Assembly: GCA_029207755.1 (NCBI GenBank)
Contig: JARCOQ010000012.1
Location: 20,943,740-21,007,739 of the forward strand
DNA from: Chamaea fasciata
Lineage: Eukaryota > Chordata > Aves > Passeriformes > Sylviidae
Reading direction: 5' to 3'
Length of the DNA: 64,000 nucleotides
The notes under the pieces were generated by a model. That model was not told the DNA's origin, did no database searches, and saw nothing but the letters and a program-made list of their open reading frames with translations. A program made the translations under genes and the position numbers. This document shows positions 1 to 9,916 of this stretch, one piece after another (position 1 is the first letter of the stretch; each line of letters begins with the position of its first letter).

Positions 1-240
1 GAGATGTTTTAAACTCAGCAAACTGGTGGCTAAAATTGGAAACCAGCCCAAGGAATGGGTTAGAAATTGCAAGTCAGCCCCAGGGGATATCTCCTGAGGG
101 AAGAGAAGGGTCCATATCTTCTGCTGCAGCATCAAGAGCTGGTTGCATGCAGCTCAGAATCAGGGTCTAGCATTGAGGCAGCCTGGAAAATCCAGTAGAA
201 CAGAGGGAATTATTGTACTGAAATGGACATCTCTCCCCAG
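1..240 (+). other. Intron m6-m7, module a (3' part)
   Basis: This is the end of the intron before exon m7. It ends in a pyrimidine-rich stretch and CCCCAG at 235-240. The equivalent upstream sequence in units 1 and 2 carries a CR1 end, which falls before base 1 here. Nothing else is recognisable. Confidence 0.7.
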
Positions 241-359
241 GCCGTGAGAGCAGGCTGGCCCTGCGCCTCAGAGGGGAAGGCCGCAGACCCTTGGTTGAAC
301 TCAGCTGTGATACCCTGAACCTTGGGGAAGTTTTTGTCAAAACCGCCCACACCCATGAG
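241..359 (+). CDS. HYDIN: HYDIN exon m7, module a
   Basis: This 119-nt exon (phase 1 in, 0 out) encodes RESRLALRLRGEG, then VELSCDTLNLGEVFV and KTAHTHE. This is the end of one ASH domain and the start of the next. It corresponds to human HYDIN around REIRLPLRIKGEGMGP. The acceptor is CCCCAG at 235-240 and the donor is GAG|GTGAGC. The frame continues directly into m8 at 1539. The exon is intact. Copy 2 has a silent-looking GGC-CGC-GGA variant giving R-to-G, and copy 3 has R-to-H. Confidence 0.88.
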
Positions 360-1538
360 GTGAGCACCAGGGGTTGGGATGGATCCTGATGGCTCCTGAG
401 GCAGCAGCAAGCCTGGTGGACCTGTGGAATTCCTGGCAACCTGGGCAGTTGTGAGCAGGGAATAGCTGATGTACTGGTCAAATCTGGGCGCGGGGGGGAA
501 GGGGGTGTTCCAGAAAAATGTGTCTGTTGTTCATGAAGCCCCAGTCCCTTCTTTTGGGCAGCCTTCCATAGGGATCAGCTGGGAGGCTTCCTGCAAAACA
601 ACCCCTTTTGACCCAACGCTGGGTCAAAAAGCTGTTCAGAGGCTTTTGTGGCAGCACCAGACACAAGGCACCTTTGTACTGGGCTGTTCGGAAGCAGCTG
701 GGACAAGCTGGCTACATTTGAGCTTCAGTCCACCGCAAACAATTTTTAGTCAAGTGTCTCCTGCTCATTCCTGGAAGTCACAGGAAAGCCATCCAGCCTC
801 CTGGCTCAGTGCAGGCCCTTGCAAAGGGCTTGAGGATTCTTTCCCTTGCTGTCCAATCCCTCACCACACTTCAGGCTTGGTGCATCTCTGGCTCTACAAA
901 GAGAAAAGTGTTCCTGGGAATAAAGCAAAAGATTTTTCTACCTATTTGCCTCCCCCCTGTTGGGGGTCAAGTTTGCAAAAAAAAAAGAGAGAGCAACTGA
1001 AAGAGGCAGAAAACGAGGCACTACATCATGCCAGACACTTTCAGAAGTTTGGTTGTGGAAGGGAAAGACACGTTGAGTTTTCTTACCAAAAGATGGCGCT
1101 GTCTGTACATTTTGATGTTGATGCCTCCTTCTCAGTGTATTGTTTTCACGGTATGGGAAAAGGTAAATGCGTAGATACGGTACTGCTGGAGCTGTGCTGA
1201 CTGGGGCAGCAGCAGCTCTGTGGTGATTCACTACGCAGCTGCAATCACCCCACGTTGCTCTCAGGGCCAGGTCTGAATGAGCTTGGTGCTACTGACCAGA
1301 GGTGGACTGCTCTGTGTCCGTGGGATAACCCCAGGGTGACTCCAGTTATGTGGAGTTATGTGAGCTTCGCATGAAAACCCAAAGGCAGAACTTGTCCTGT
1401 TGTATTTTTTTGACTTCTGCCGTCCAGCAGCACAAAGCATCTTCTGCCTTTTCTGGGTGTTAATTGCGCCATTAGAAAATGACTCCCAAGAAGGGAAGAT
1501 TTCACGTGTACTTGCATTTTGTTTTCTTGCTGCTGCAG
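360..1538 (+). other. Intron m7-m8, module a
   Basis: It contains a length-variable G tract (about 485-505) and a perfect 10-bp inverted repeat at 606-629. A 243-codon open stretch at 469-1200 has no family resemblance and is read as chance. The 3' end has a good pyrimidine tract and CTGCAG. Confidence 0.7.
606..629. repeat. Perfect inverted repeat (10-bp arms, 4-nt loop)
   Basis: The arms TTTTGACCCA and TGGGTCAAAA flank ACGC. They contain nuclear-receptor-like half-sites TGACCC/GGGTCA. The element is unchanged in all three units (27301-27324, 54046-54069). Confidence 0.85.
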
Positions 1539-1762
1539 GTGAAACTGATGAACAAAGGAGTTCTTGATGCTCCCTTCACCTATATCCCTTCAAACACGGA
1601 AGTGGGCTGCTGCTTCAAGTTTGTACCCGAGGAGGGCCTCATTGCACCAGGTGGGATCCAGACTATTCAGATCTCCTTGGATGCCGCCGTGTTGGGGCGG
1701 TTTGAGGAACCATTCCAGTTCCGTGTGGCTGGATCTCCTACGCCTGTGATCCTGACCATCAA
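1539..1762 (+). CDS. HYDIN: HYDIN exon m8, module a
   Basis: This 224-nt exon (phase 0 in, 2 out) encodes most of an ASH domain. It begins VKLMNKGVLDAPFTYIPS, continues CCFKFVPEEGLIAPGG and QTIQISLDAAVLG, and ends SPTPVILTI. Human HYDIN has the same layout (IIEPSGVQAIQISF, GSPEPVKLTI). The acceptor is TGCTGCAG at 1531-1538 and the donor is GTAAGG at 1763. The last, split codon is AAG here but GAG in the other two copies. The exon is intact and is the most family-like of the set. Confidence 0.93.
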
Positions 1763-3675
1763 GTAAGGACTCTGGGAGCTTACTCTGGGTGGGCACATCT
1801 GTAGCTGTCTCTGGGACATCCCCCACCTACCTCATTTTGGGGTCGGGCAGAGAAAAAAGATGTTTCCTGAGGTCTTAATCTCTGCTCTGATCCTGGCATT
1901 GCCTTAGTGTGGGGGTGCCTGCTGCCCTGTGTGGTACCCGGGAGCTGGAATGACTCCTCCCTGCAGGGATGTCCCTCTGCCTTGGGCCATGGCAGGCAGT
2001 GGCATGGATCAGCTTTGGGCAGTAGCTGCTCTGGGATGTCCCCCCTGAGCACCCAGCAAGGCCCCCAGGGCTTTGGAGATGGGCCAGCCTGGGTGATTCT
2101 CCACCAGCAGCAGTGTTTTGAAAAACTTCTGTTAATAATCCATCCCAAACGGGCAGCAGCAGCCTCAGCTCACCTCTCATGGCCATGCATGGAGGCAGGC
2201 TGTGCTCCGAGCTCCTGTGCAGAGTGCTCTGCTACCTCCTTTCCACAGCCAGGAAAAGGCTGATGTGGGAGACAGGGAACTGTGCAGCAGGAACCGTCCC
2301 AAGGACATGGGCTTCATCCCATAATCCTGGCCCTGCAGAAGGGAGAAGGGGTGATGATGGGGGAGGCAGAGCTCAGTCCTCAGGACCACAGCAGCATGAG
2401 GGCTTGTCCCTGCTAGCCTGAGGCGTGTGCTGGTAGGATAACGTAGTGTAAGCAGGAAAGCTGATGCTGGCTGCTCTGGAGCTTTGGAGCTAGGCTGCTG
2501 CTGTTGGGAGGCACTGGATCAGGGCAATAAAGAAATGAAAGCAATCTGCAGTTGATTATACCAATAAGATAAGGGAGATGGATTAAAAAGAACATGAAAC
2601 TTATTACTTAGCAGGAGAACAGTGTTGACTAGGTCTGCCCATAGTAGAGAAACAACTACACTGGCTTTGCTTTTGGAGAAAAAGTGCTGCTATTTTTATT
2701 TTGGAAATCAAGAGGGAACCTTTCACCATCAAATAATTGATTCTCCTCTGTCCCTCCCCCAAACTGGTCATGCGTGGGATGTTATTCCATAAGCAGCTTT
2801 CTCCTTGAGCAAGAGAAGGTGTCTCTTGTTGAGATGTGTAGAGCGGAGCCAGGGACAATCCTGTGAACATAGTAGAAGACACAGTTCACTGGTCCTTGAC
2901 TTTTAACCAAAAGGCTGGGTGCGCATTGATTGGCGTCAACCATGAAATAAACTCGTGTTGGGCAGCTTCAAGTGCTGCCTTCAGTGGATGTTGGTGACTT
3001 TTAGTGCCTGTCTGCTGAGTTCAAGGCCAGGGGAGGAGGTGTGGTAGATTCAGGACACCCATGTTTGGTTGTTTAAGCTATTGCTCCTGGCTGTGCCAGC
3101 TGGTGCACTAGTGACAAGCTGGTCCTTTCCTCTAGGATTCATCTGTCCACTGTGTAGAACTGTTAATGCTCTTTTTGGAGGATGTTTGGGGCTCCCCTGG
3201 CTTCATGTCTCAAAACTCTGTCTGTAATGATTGTGTGGGTCAAAATCTCCTGAGAAAGCTCCTCCATGGGAAGACCAGTTACAGCCAAGTAGCAAAGCAG
3301 GGAACCTGTGGCTGGAAAGGCTGGTTACAGAAGTTTGTGGGGACACCTTTATGTCCATCCCATTACAGATGGGGAAACTGAGGCACGGAGACACATCTGG
3401 ATGGGTTTTCAGGGTCCCTCATGGGACCACCGGCAACTTGGGGGCTTTTCCTGCCTGCCCTGCGTCCAAAGCCCCATCAGTGGCTGTGGGCTGCTGGCCT
3501 CTTGGCTTTAGCTGCCTCCTGTGCACATGGACACTGTGCTGAGCACATGGTGGTGTGTTGATTTGAAACCCACGATGCCCCTGACACCAGGTTTTGTGCC
3601 CCCAAGCCACGACAGCCGGAGGCTTTGCAATTCCCTTTAACGCAGCCATTTCCTCCTGTGTCCCTGTCATCGCAG
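1763..3675 (+). other. Intron m8-m9, module a
   Basis: This 1.9-kb intron has no mobile element, repeat or RNA gene that I recognise. Open stretches on both strands look like chance. It ends GTCATCGCAG. Confidence 0.6.
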
Positions 3676-3743
3676 GGGGTGTGTCGTTGGGCCGACTTTA
3701 CACTTCGACACCGATGAGCTCGACTTCGGTGACATCTCCTTTG
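3676..3743 (+). CDS. HYDIN: HYDIN exon m9, module a
   Basis: This short 68-nt exon (phase 2 in, 1 out) reads GCVVGPTLHFDTDELDFG then DISFG, the first strands of a new ASH domain. It matches human GCVIGPTFHFNVPALHFG. The acceptor is CATCGCAG and the donor is GTGAGT at 3744. The exon is intact, and only a silent GTT/GTC difference separates it from the other copies. Confidence 0.9.
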
Positions 3744-3933
3744 GTGAGTGTTCCCTGCGCTGGGACACAGCGGGAGGGATCTGTGTGCTCCAAAATGGAG
3801 CACTTGAACGTAAAAGCATCCAGCACTGCTCATGTTCTGCCACAACAGCCTCTTCAGGGTGTGAACTGCAGGTGCCTCAGGTAGCATTTTGCCATTGTGG
3901 GATCAAATAGGAGCAAGTATTTTCTGGTGTCTC

Positions 3934-4330
3934 TGTCCTGGTTTAAAAGACAGATTCTGCCAAGGAAGGTGGCAATCTTCACGGAATGGAATGATGACCC
4001 TCCTCTCTCCAAATTACTGTACCTTTGAAATTACAGGGCTTCCAGGCAAAAATATGGAAAAGGAATAGCAGTTCGTTACTAGAGTATATCCGGACAGCAC
4101 AGACAACAACGCAATGCCAGAAGTTTCCAACCCGCCGAGTCCTGTTTTCCCCTTTGGTGTGGTTATGATCACAGGCTGGAGGAGCGGTGGGCTCTGGCAG
4201 GGCAGTGATTTCCCTCCCAGCCGGCACGGGCAGGGAGGGAAGGAGGAAATCGCTGCTTTTGCAAACTACGGGCAGCAGGAGATGTGGGCACTGGCAATCG
4301 GGAGCAGGCAGAAGCGGGGACGGCGGGCAG
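3934..4330. mobile_element. LTR-retrotransposon-like fragment
   Basis: It starts TGTCCTGGTTTAAAAGACAG and continues with a TTTGAAATTACAGGGC segment and GGAATAGCAGTTCGTTACTAG. I recognise this pattern from avian endogenous-retrovirus LTRs. No protein-coding part is visible. The far end is uncertain and runs into GC-rich sequence. Equivalent blocks lie at about 30628-31024 and 57373-57769. A repeat-library search would settle family and strand. Confidence 0.5.
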
Positions 4331-4480
4331 GTTCGATCACGGTGCTGAGCCCGGCGTCAAGCGCACGACGTCCCGCAGCAGCACGCTGCCGACCTTCCCG
4401 AGCCCCGGCGGAAGGACGGAAAGGTCTGCCCCCTGCAAACCTCGGCTCCGACTTCACAACCGCCCGCGGCATCACGGCAG
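4290..4480. other. CpG-rich intronic block
   Basis: CpG is dense in sequence such as GGGGACGGCGGGCAGG and GCGCACGACGTCCCGC, while flanking intron is CpG-poor. Open reading on both strands (197 codons +, 156 codons -) is conserved in all units but resembles no family, and the copies are too similar for that conservation to count. It could be a recent LTR part or a small CpG island. There is no TATA or initiator evidence. Confidence 0.45.
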
Positions 4481-5798
4481 AGCTCCCAAAGAGCCCCGGA
4501 TGGAAAAGCCCACCCGCACAGCCGAGACCACCCCAAACCCCCTGTATTTCCCTTCCCAGACTGAGGCCAAAATTCACTACGAAACCTAAACTCATAACAA
4601 TGAAGTTGTTGAACGTTTTAAGAAAACTAATTGCCTCTCCTGATCTGCTTCTTCGCCACCCTGCATCACCACTGAGGCACTTGTTAAGTTGCCTTTTGAA
4701 TAAATGAAACAAGAAAGGCAACAGGTAGAAACGCATTCCTAAGGTCTCTTCAGCTGAAGGCAGCTGTTGTATCTTTGCTTCTTTTTAACTGTTGTTGACT
4801 GTTGTCTGCATGTGGTGACCTCAGTCTCATTTGAGGTTTTGACATCTGTGTTTGTCCCTTTTGTGCTTCTCTTGCCTCCCTGCTGGAGTCACTGCTGGAG
4901 CCGGCAGTGATTACTGTTGATGGGCACAGAGAAGCTCTGGGCTGCGCCTGCAGTTGTTTTTTTCCCCCACCTGTGTTCAAATGACTCTTGGTGAGCAGGC
5001 CTGGGGAGAAGTCTCCTCCCCACAGAGCTGGCCAGCCAGTCCACTGCAGAGCGGGTTGTGGCTGGTGTCCGGGCTCTGCAGGACATCCCCACCATGCGTG
5101 GCACTATCTCTGGCTTTCCAATATGGAAAGCAAATCTCAGAGTTAAGGTGGGGTAAACCCTTGCAGGCAGCAATCACAGTGAGTAGTATGGGTGCGATGT
5201 CCCCGCTTGTTGGGTCAAGGCTCGGGTTTGCCTCCAGCTGAGTGGGCTCTGAGCTGTCACATGCCCAGTCTGTTTGGCCCAAACCAAAAGACGCCTTAAG
5301 AATTCTGCAGAGAGAAACTGCATTAGGGTGCTTTGCATCACGTTCTAGTTCCTGATTCCATCCTCACTTTCTTCTGCTGTAGCTTCTTCTCAATGGCGAC
5401 TCACTCTTTATGTATCTTGAAAAGGGTAGGAGTGTTGGCAGACTTAACAGGGAATTTTACAGTTTGAATTTTCAGAGGAAATGCTTGGTCTGGGTGCACA
5501 GTCATCAGGGAGAAATAACTGGTGCTGGTTTGGGGCAGGTGAGGGAGCTTCTCCCCATCAGAAAGAGAGAAGCTTGCAGTGTTGAGCAGGGCTAAGAGCA
5601 GGCATTTTCAAGGCTGCAGTCTGGAATCAGTGTTAAAGGGAACTAAGTGACGACTAATTCCTCTTGCAGCTTCTCAGTAATCTGTAGTTCAGATAATAAA
5701 GAGCTAAACTCCAATCACGCTTTCATGCTACCAGGGTATTCCCACCGGGAGTCACGACATAACTGGTGCCTAAATGGATATTTGTGTCCTTTTCCTAG

Positions 5799-6006
5799 GC
5801 TTTCCCTACACTAAGACCTGTCGCCTCACTAACACCTCGCGGTGTCGGACGATGGCACTCAGCCTGCTGTTAGCAGCTTTGAGCAAATACTCAGCGACAG
5901 TGAGCCCTCCTGGAGGGAGGGAATTCATTTTTCTGTGAAGCCAAGGGAGTTTACACTGAACCCCAGCGAAAGGACCCTCCAATCCCAGGAACACCAGGAT
6001 ATCGAG
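5799..6006 (+). pseudogene. HYDIN: HYDIN exon m10, module a (frameshifted)
   Basis: The exon opens FPYTKTCRLTNTS in frame. It then reads CGGTGTCGG at about 5840-5849, where module c has CGGGTGCCGG. One G is missing, so the frame shifts into MALSLLLAAL and stops before the donor. The length is 208 nt against 209 nt in module c. The rest of the exon, in the other frame, still encodes WREGIHFSVKPREFTLNPSE. The splice sites TTTCCTAG and GAG|GTATGG look usable. Skipping this exon would not restore frame, and an alternative AAG acceptor 17 nt downstream meets a TAA at once. Module a is therefore broken here. Confidence 0.88.
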
Positions 6007-6817
6007 GTATGGGAAGAGTCCAGCCACACACACTTCAGCAGCGGGTCTGAAGCTTCACGGGAGTGTGGGAGGGCTTTAGCTCTGATGCCAGCTCTGATCA
6101 TCGTGTGAGCGAGGATCTGCACTGGCGTGGGGCCTCTGTGAGCTGGGTTACTCGGGACGTTCCTGAAGGAGCACTGATTTGTTTCCAAAATCACAAGCTG
6201 AAATCATGTCCCATAATGGTCAAGTACTGAAGGCATTTTGGTGTTTTTGAGAGCAATGTCTTTGATTGCAAGTGGGCAGAGGACGGACGAGGACCAAAGG
6301 TGGCTGTTAGAGAGATGTCATTATATAAAGCAGTTTGCTTTTCTTCTTGGTCTCATTTCTCCTGTCCTGGGGAGTAGAATGATTTGTGTTCACTGCAGGG
6401 ATCTCCAGTGAAGGCAAAAAACTCTGCGGCCATGAACTGCCCAGCACCTGCTGGCCCACGCTTTGTCTTCAGCTTCCTGCTGTAAAGCTGAACTCATTCT
6501 GTTCAAGTCAGCAGATTTCCACTGCATTTATGTCATTGTAGTCAGATGAAAATTTGCCCCTTAATTTGAACACAGTGCTGCACAGAGCTTTAGTCTAATG
6601 TTTTAATTTAGCTGACCTATGCCCTGATAGCAAGGTGTGCTTAACAAATCTGGTATTTACCAGAAGGCTTTTGTCACTCTTAGAGACTGCTCTACACGTG
6701 GAGCGGCAGAAGAATTAAGGCAAAATCCTCCCTTTTCTTACCACAAAAACTGGAGGACATCACACGTGAGTCATGAGCTTTTGTAAAGAAGAATTTACTG
6801 CTCTTCTCTTCCACCAG
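6007..6817 (+). other. Intron m10-m11, module a
   Basis: Nothing is recognisable in this 0.8-kb intron beyond normal splice signals. It ends CTTCTCTTCCACCAG. Confidence 0.6.
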
Positions 6818-6918
6818 GTGACCCTGTGTTCCAACACTGTGACGGAATACAACCGGAAATTGCTGGTGGACCTGGAGTGGTTTGGCAAGGGAGTGGCATC
6901 ACTGATCATCAAGGCCAG
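6818..6918 (+). CDS. HYDIN: HYDIN exon m11, module a
   Basis: This 101-nt exon (phase 0 in, 2 out) encodes VTLCSNTVTEYNRKLLVDLE and then LIIKA, the closing strands of an ASH domain. Human has RVTLCSNTVQKYELALVVD. The acceptor is CCACCAG and the donor is AG|GTACCA. The exon is intact itself, but lies downstream of the m10 frameshift. Confidence 0.9.
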
Positions 6919-8147
6919 GTACCAGCACTTCCCTGGCCTCCCCCAGCGCACTGCCTTGCACAGGACGTGCTGGCTGCAGCTCCCAAGGAGACGTGTTGTT
7001 TAATGACCTCATGTTCTGCCCAGCTGGACATGAGAACAGCAGTGCTTGAAAAGCAGCCTGTGGTGAAAAGCAGCCCTGCTGACAGCCCAGCGTGGTCCTG
7101 GGTCGTTTTCTAAAGGGACCAGGAATGATATCATTTATTGACCTGGTGCTTGAGGTGAAGCAAATTTCCCAAGGGCCTCCTCGCCTTCTTCCTGCAAGAG
7201 GTGGAGTTGTGCTGGGTTGCAACCAGCCCGCGTTGGCTTGGGGCACACCAAGCAGTCTGCTGAGGGTCAGGGTCTGGTTCTGTTAACGAGGGCACGTGAC
7301 AGTGGGGAAGTGGCTCACAGCAAGAGAGGTGAGGGCAGGATCTTCAGAGGGGAAATCAGTCCTTGATGTGGCAGGTCAGCTCTACTTTTTCCCCTTCTCT
7401 CTGCTTCCTGTTTTGAGCTTTGATGTTCTCAGGCTTAAAGCAAAAGTTGTTCTTGCTCCAGCAGAATTCCATCCTGCTGTGCTGCTCTAGGTGTCAGTTT
7501 AATGACAAGAGGGATGCAATTCCCTGGTGCTGTTCCCACTCCCAGGCAGAGCCATCTCGTCAGTGCCTGGGCTGCCATGTTTGAAAAGCAAGTGCCATTG
7601 GGGACAGTCAGTGTTTGGACCTGTGGAGTGAAGGACCAGGGGAGTTTTAGGAACTGGGAGGGAGTGATCTCCCACTCTGTGGGGCAGGTGATGTCTCATG
7701 CCCTCCAAGGCTGGGGCAAACAGCTGAGTTCTCAGGCAGGGTAACAGCACCATGGGAGAGAAGGGAGTCCTTTTTACTGAGACACTAGAGTCGTGTGTTC
7801 CTGGAGCCTTACTGAGCACTGATCCCTGTTGGGAAGGCTCCCCCAGAGCTCATGGATCACTGGGACTGTTCCAGGAGTTCTTGCAAACCTTCTTGGGTGA
7901 AGGAGGGGCTGAGGCAGCTGTGGGACCAAGTGCTCTGCCTGGGGCACTTGGCAGCCTCTGGGTGCTGCCTCTCAGGTTTTGCCCCTCCTCGACAAGACAT
8001 GTTTGAGTGGGAGGACTTTAAAGGCAATTTTTCACCGTAGGCCTGTTAAATGTGTATTTGACAGTGACAAAGGTGTTGTGCTCCATTTCACAATCTTTGG
8101 GGGTAAATCAGTATCTCTGATTCCCTTGGGGTCATCTCTTTGCCCAG
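6919..8147 (+). other. Intron m11-m12, module a
   Basis: No repeat family is recognised. Compared with the other two units, 14 bp (CGTTCTCCATTCTC) are missing near 8108. This removes the pyrimidine tract of an upstream alternative AG that matters in module c. Confidence 0.7.
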
Positions 8148-8283
8148 ATGTTTCGTTCCTGAGCTGCAAGTGTACCCCCAAAACCGGGGGATCCATGAGT
8201 GCGACCTGAAGGCCCCGTTCGTGAGGAAGTTCTTCATTTGGAATAACACCCACCTTCCTGGCTGCTACGGGCTTATTCCCCAG
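8148..8283 (+). CDS. HYDIN: HYDIN exon m12, module a
   Basis: This 136-nt exon (phase 2 in, 0 out) encodes CFVPELQVYPQNRGIHECDL and then APFVRKFFIWNNTHLPG. It starts an ASH domain, like human CVVPALHLVNTEVDFG. The acceptor is TTTGCCCAG at 8139-8147. The donor CAG|GTTTGG is weak at +3 to +5 but identical in all copies. The exon is intact. Confidence 0.86.
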
Positions 8284-8730
8284 GTTTGGCATCACATCCA
8301 CCTCCTCCTCTGAAATATTATTGTGGAGATTATTAGGGGGGAAGAGGGTTTGGATAAGACCTTGCCGGTTCCTATTCAGTCTTAAAGATCTGCTGAGAAC
8401 AGGATCCTACCTGAATGTTAGCTTTAGGATGCAGTTTAATCTCTTGAGGAAAGGGCTTACGTTCTAGTCTTCAGGGTGTTTTCTTGTGGGAGATCTTCGA
8501 GGGTTGTGAAAAGCTGCTGCATCCACAGACACCAGTGCTTGTGCTGGCAGCCTCCTTGCAGAACCCCCTGAGAATGCTAAGCCTACAATTCTTGGATCTT
8601 GTTTGTGCCTTTTACCTTTGTCCTGGGGATTTTTAAAAATGTGTGTAAGTTGCTGTTGGGATGGATGTTAAGGAGTTTGAAGTTTCTTCAGAGGTCCCTC
8701 TGAAGCTGGATTTGATTCTGTCCCTTCTAG
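8284..8730 (+). other. Intron m12-m13, module a
   Basis: Nothing is recognised in 447 bp. It ends TGTCCCTTCTAG. Confidence 0.6.
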
Positions 8731-8895
8731 GAACCCGAGGAGGACTCTCCTGTGCTCTACTCCAGCCCCAGACCCTGTGGGATTCTCCAGCCTCGGAGCG
8801 CTGCAGAGATTCCAGTTACAGTTGAAATCCAAAGATTGGGCAAGCGTTGCACCAGTGTTTGTACCGGCGTGTTTGGGGATGCAAGAAACCCACTG
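8731..8895 (+). CDS. HYDIN: HYDIN exon m13, module a
   Basis: This 165-nt, phase 0-0 exon of 55 codons begins EPEEDSPVLYSSPRPCGILQ and continues AEIPVTVEIQRLG. Human has PTVLFSSPTPSGVISP then IHIPLVLE. It is the second half of the ASH domain started in m12. The donor is CTG|GTGAGT. The exon is intact. Confidence 0.9.
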
Positions 8896-9763
8896 GTGAG
8901 TGCAAGGGGAGGTGTGTGCCTTCGTGCAACTGGTCCTGGCAGGGTGCACAGTGTGCGGGGATTCTTCCGGGGAAAAGAGGCACAGGCTGCTGTGGAGAAG
9001 GACAGCAGGGGCAGGTGGCATAAACAGCTCGTGCCTTATAGGTGGCAATGTCAGTGTCTGACCCAGAAGGTAGTTCATCTAAGCTGGAATTGAGGATCAT
9101 TTTAATTACTCTTTAAAATGCTCTTAACTTTGGAAACATCTTTTTTAAAATGTTACCTCTCAGCACAAAAGAGGATGTCAGAAGATTTCTGGGAACCTTG
9201 GGCTTTCTGTAAAAGAAAGGAAAGCTGGCATCTGAAGAGTAGTTGCAAGGATTTAAGCTTACATTAAAACATGGAAATGGTGATGCCAAATTCCCTGGAT
9301 GGCACCAAACATCTGAACCTGGGCCATTGTGGCACTGCATGTAAACCAGTCAACAGGGAGGACAGGCAGTGCAGGCTGTGCCAGGGAGCCTGAAGTTTGA
9401 CTGAGCACTTGCTTTCAACTATCAGATTGCTTACCTAAAGAGAAGAGTTTCTCCCCACCCGAAGAACCAGTTGTTTAACTGTCAGCCTGATCTTAACTAG
9501 AGATTTCTTGCAAAGCTTCTACCTTTGGACCAATAATTTGTAGTTTGAAAGTTTCTCTTTACTTAATCCTTTTCAATTTGGAGGTGAATACATAAGCTTT
9601 ATTTTTTTCCCCCCAAAATCCCAGGAATTCAGCTGGAGAATGGTAGCTGTCCCTAAAGAAATAACTTGAGCTGGGTTGAGCTGTTTAAGCTTTTTTAGGT
9701 TTCCCTGTTTGGGTTTGATTTTTTTTTTTTTTTTAAATCTTTCTTGCCTGCTTTCTGTAACAG
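8896..9763 (+). other. Intron m13-m14, module a
   Basis: It contains a T run of 16 at 9719-9734 (12 in unit 2). Otherwise nothing is recognised. The 3' splice region is CTTTCTGTAACAG. Confidence 0.6.
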
Positions 9764-9916
9764 AGAACAGAACTACAGAGCCTTGGACGGCTGTCAGCAG
9801 TCTACATAAGTCCAAGGCTGATAGAGTTCGGCAGGATCCCAGTGCTAAGGCCTAATTCACAAGCTTTTGGCCTCTTCAACGAAGGTCTCGTCGATTTAGA
9901 CTTCAGGCTAGAGATT
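9764..9916 (+). CDS. HYDIN: HYDIN exon m14, module a
   Basis: This 153-nt, phase 0-0 exon includes LSAVYISPRLIEFGRIPVL and RPNSQAFGLFNEGLVDLDFR. It starts another ASH domain, like human VVHVHPNEVDFGNIYVL. The donor is ATT|GTAAGT. The acceptor choice rests on keeping an open frame from m13, because nearby AGs would give other frames. The exon is intact. The other copies carry P-to-L in GRIPVL. Confidence 0.87.

Larger units (their letters stand above)
3744..5798 (+). other. Intron m9-m10, module a
   Basis: It holds an LTR-like block from 3934 and a CpG-rich block at about 4290-4480 (both listed separately). The remaining 1.2 kb shows nothing recognisable. The 3' end is a strong pyrimidine tract, TTTTCCTAG. 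Confidence 0.65.

Noticed and set aside
469..1200. 243-codon + strand open stretch
   Set aside because: It lies inside the m7-m8 intron, overlaps open stretches on the other strand and resembles no family. Its recurrence only reflects the segmental duplication.
4114..4736. 197-codon + and 156-codon - open frames in the CpG-rich block
   Set aside because: GC-rich sequence has few stops. Both strands are open at once, the start of the + frame lies in LTR-like text, and there are no family features.
5811..5816. Alternative AAG acceptor rescuing m10 of module a
   Set aside because: It removes 17 nt, which would offset the one-base deletion, but the new frame meets TAA a few codons later.
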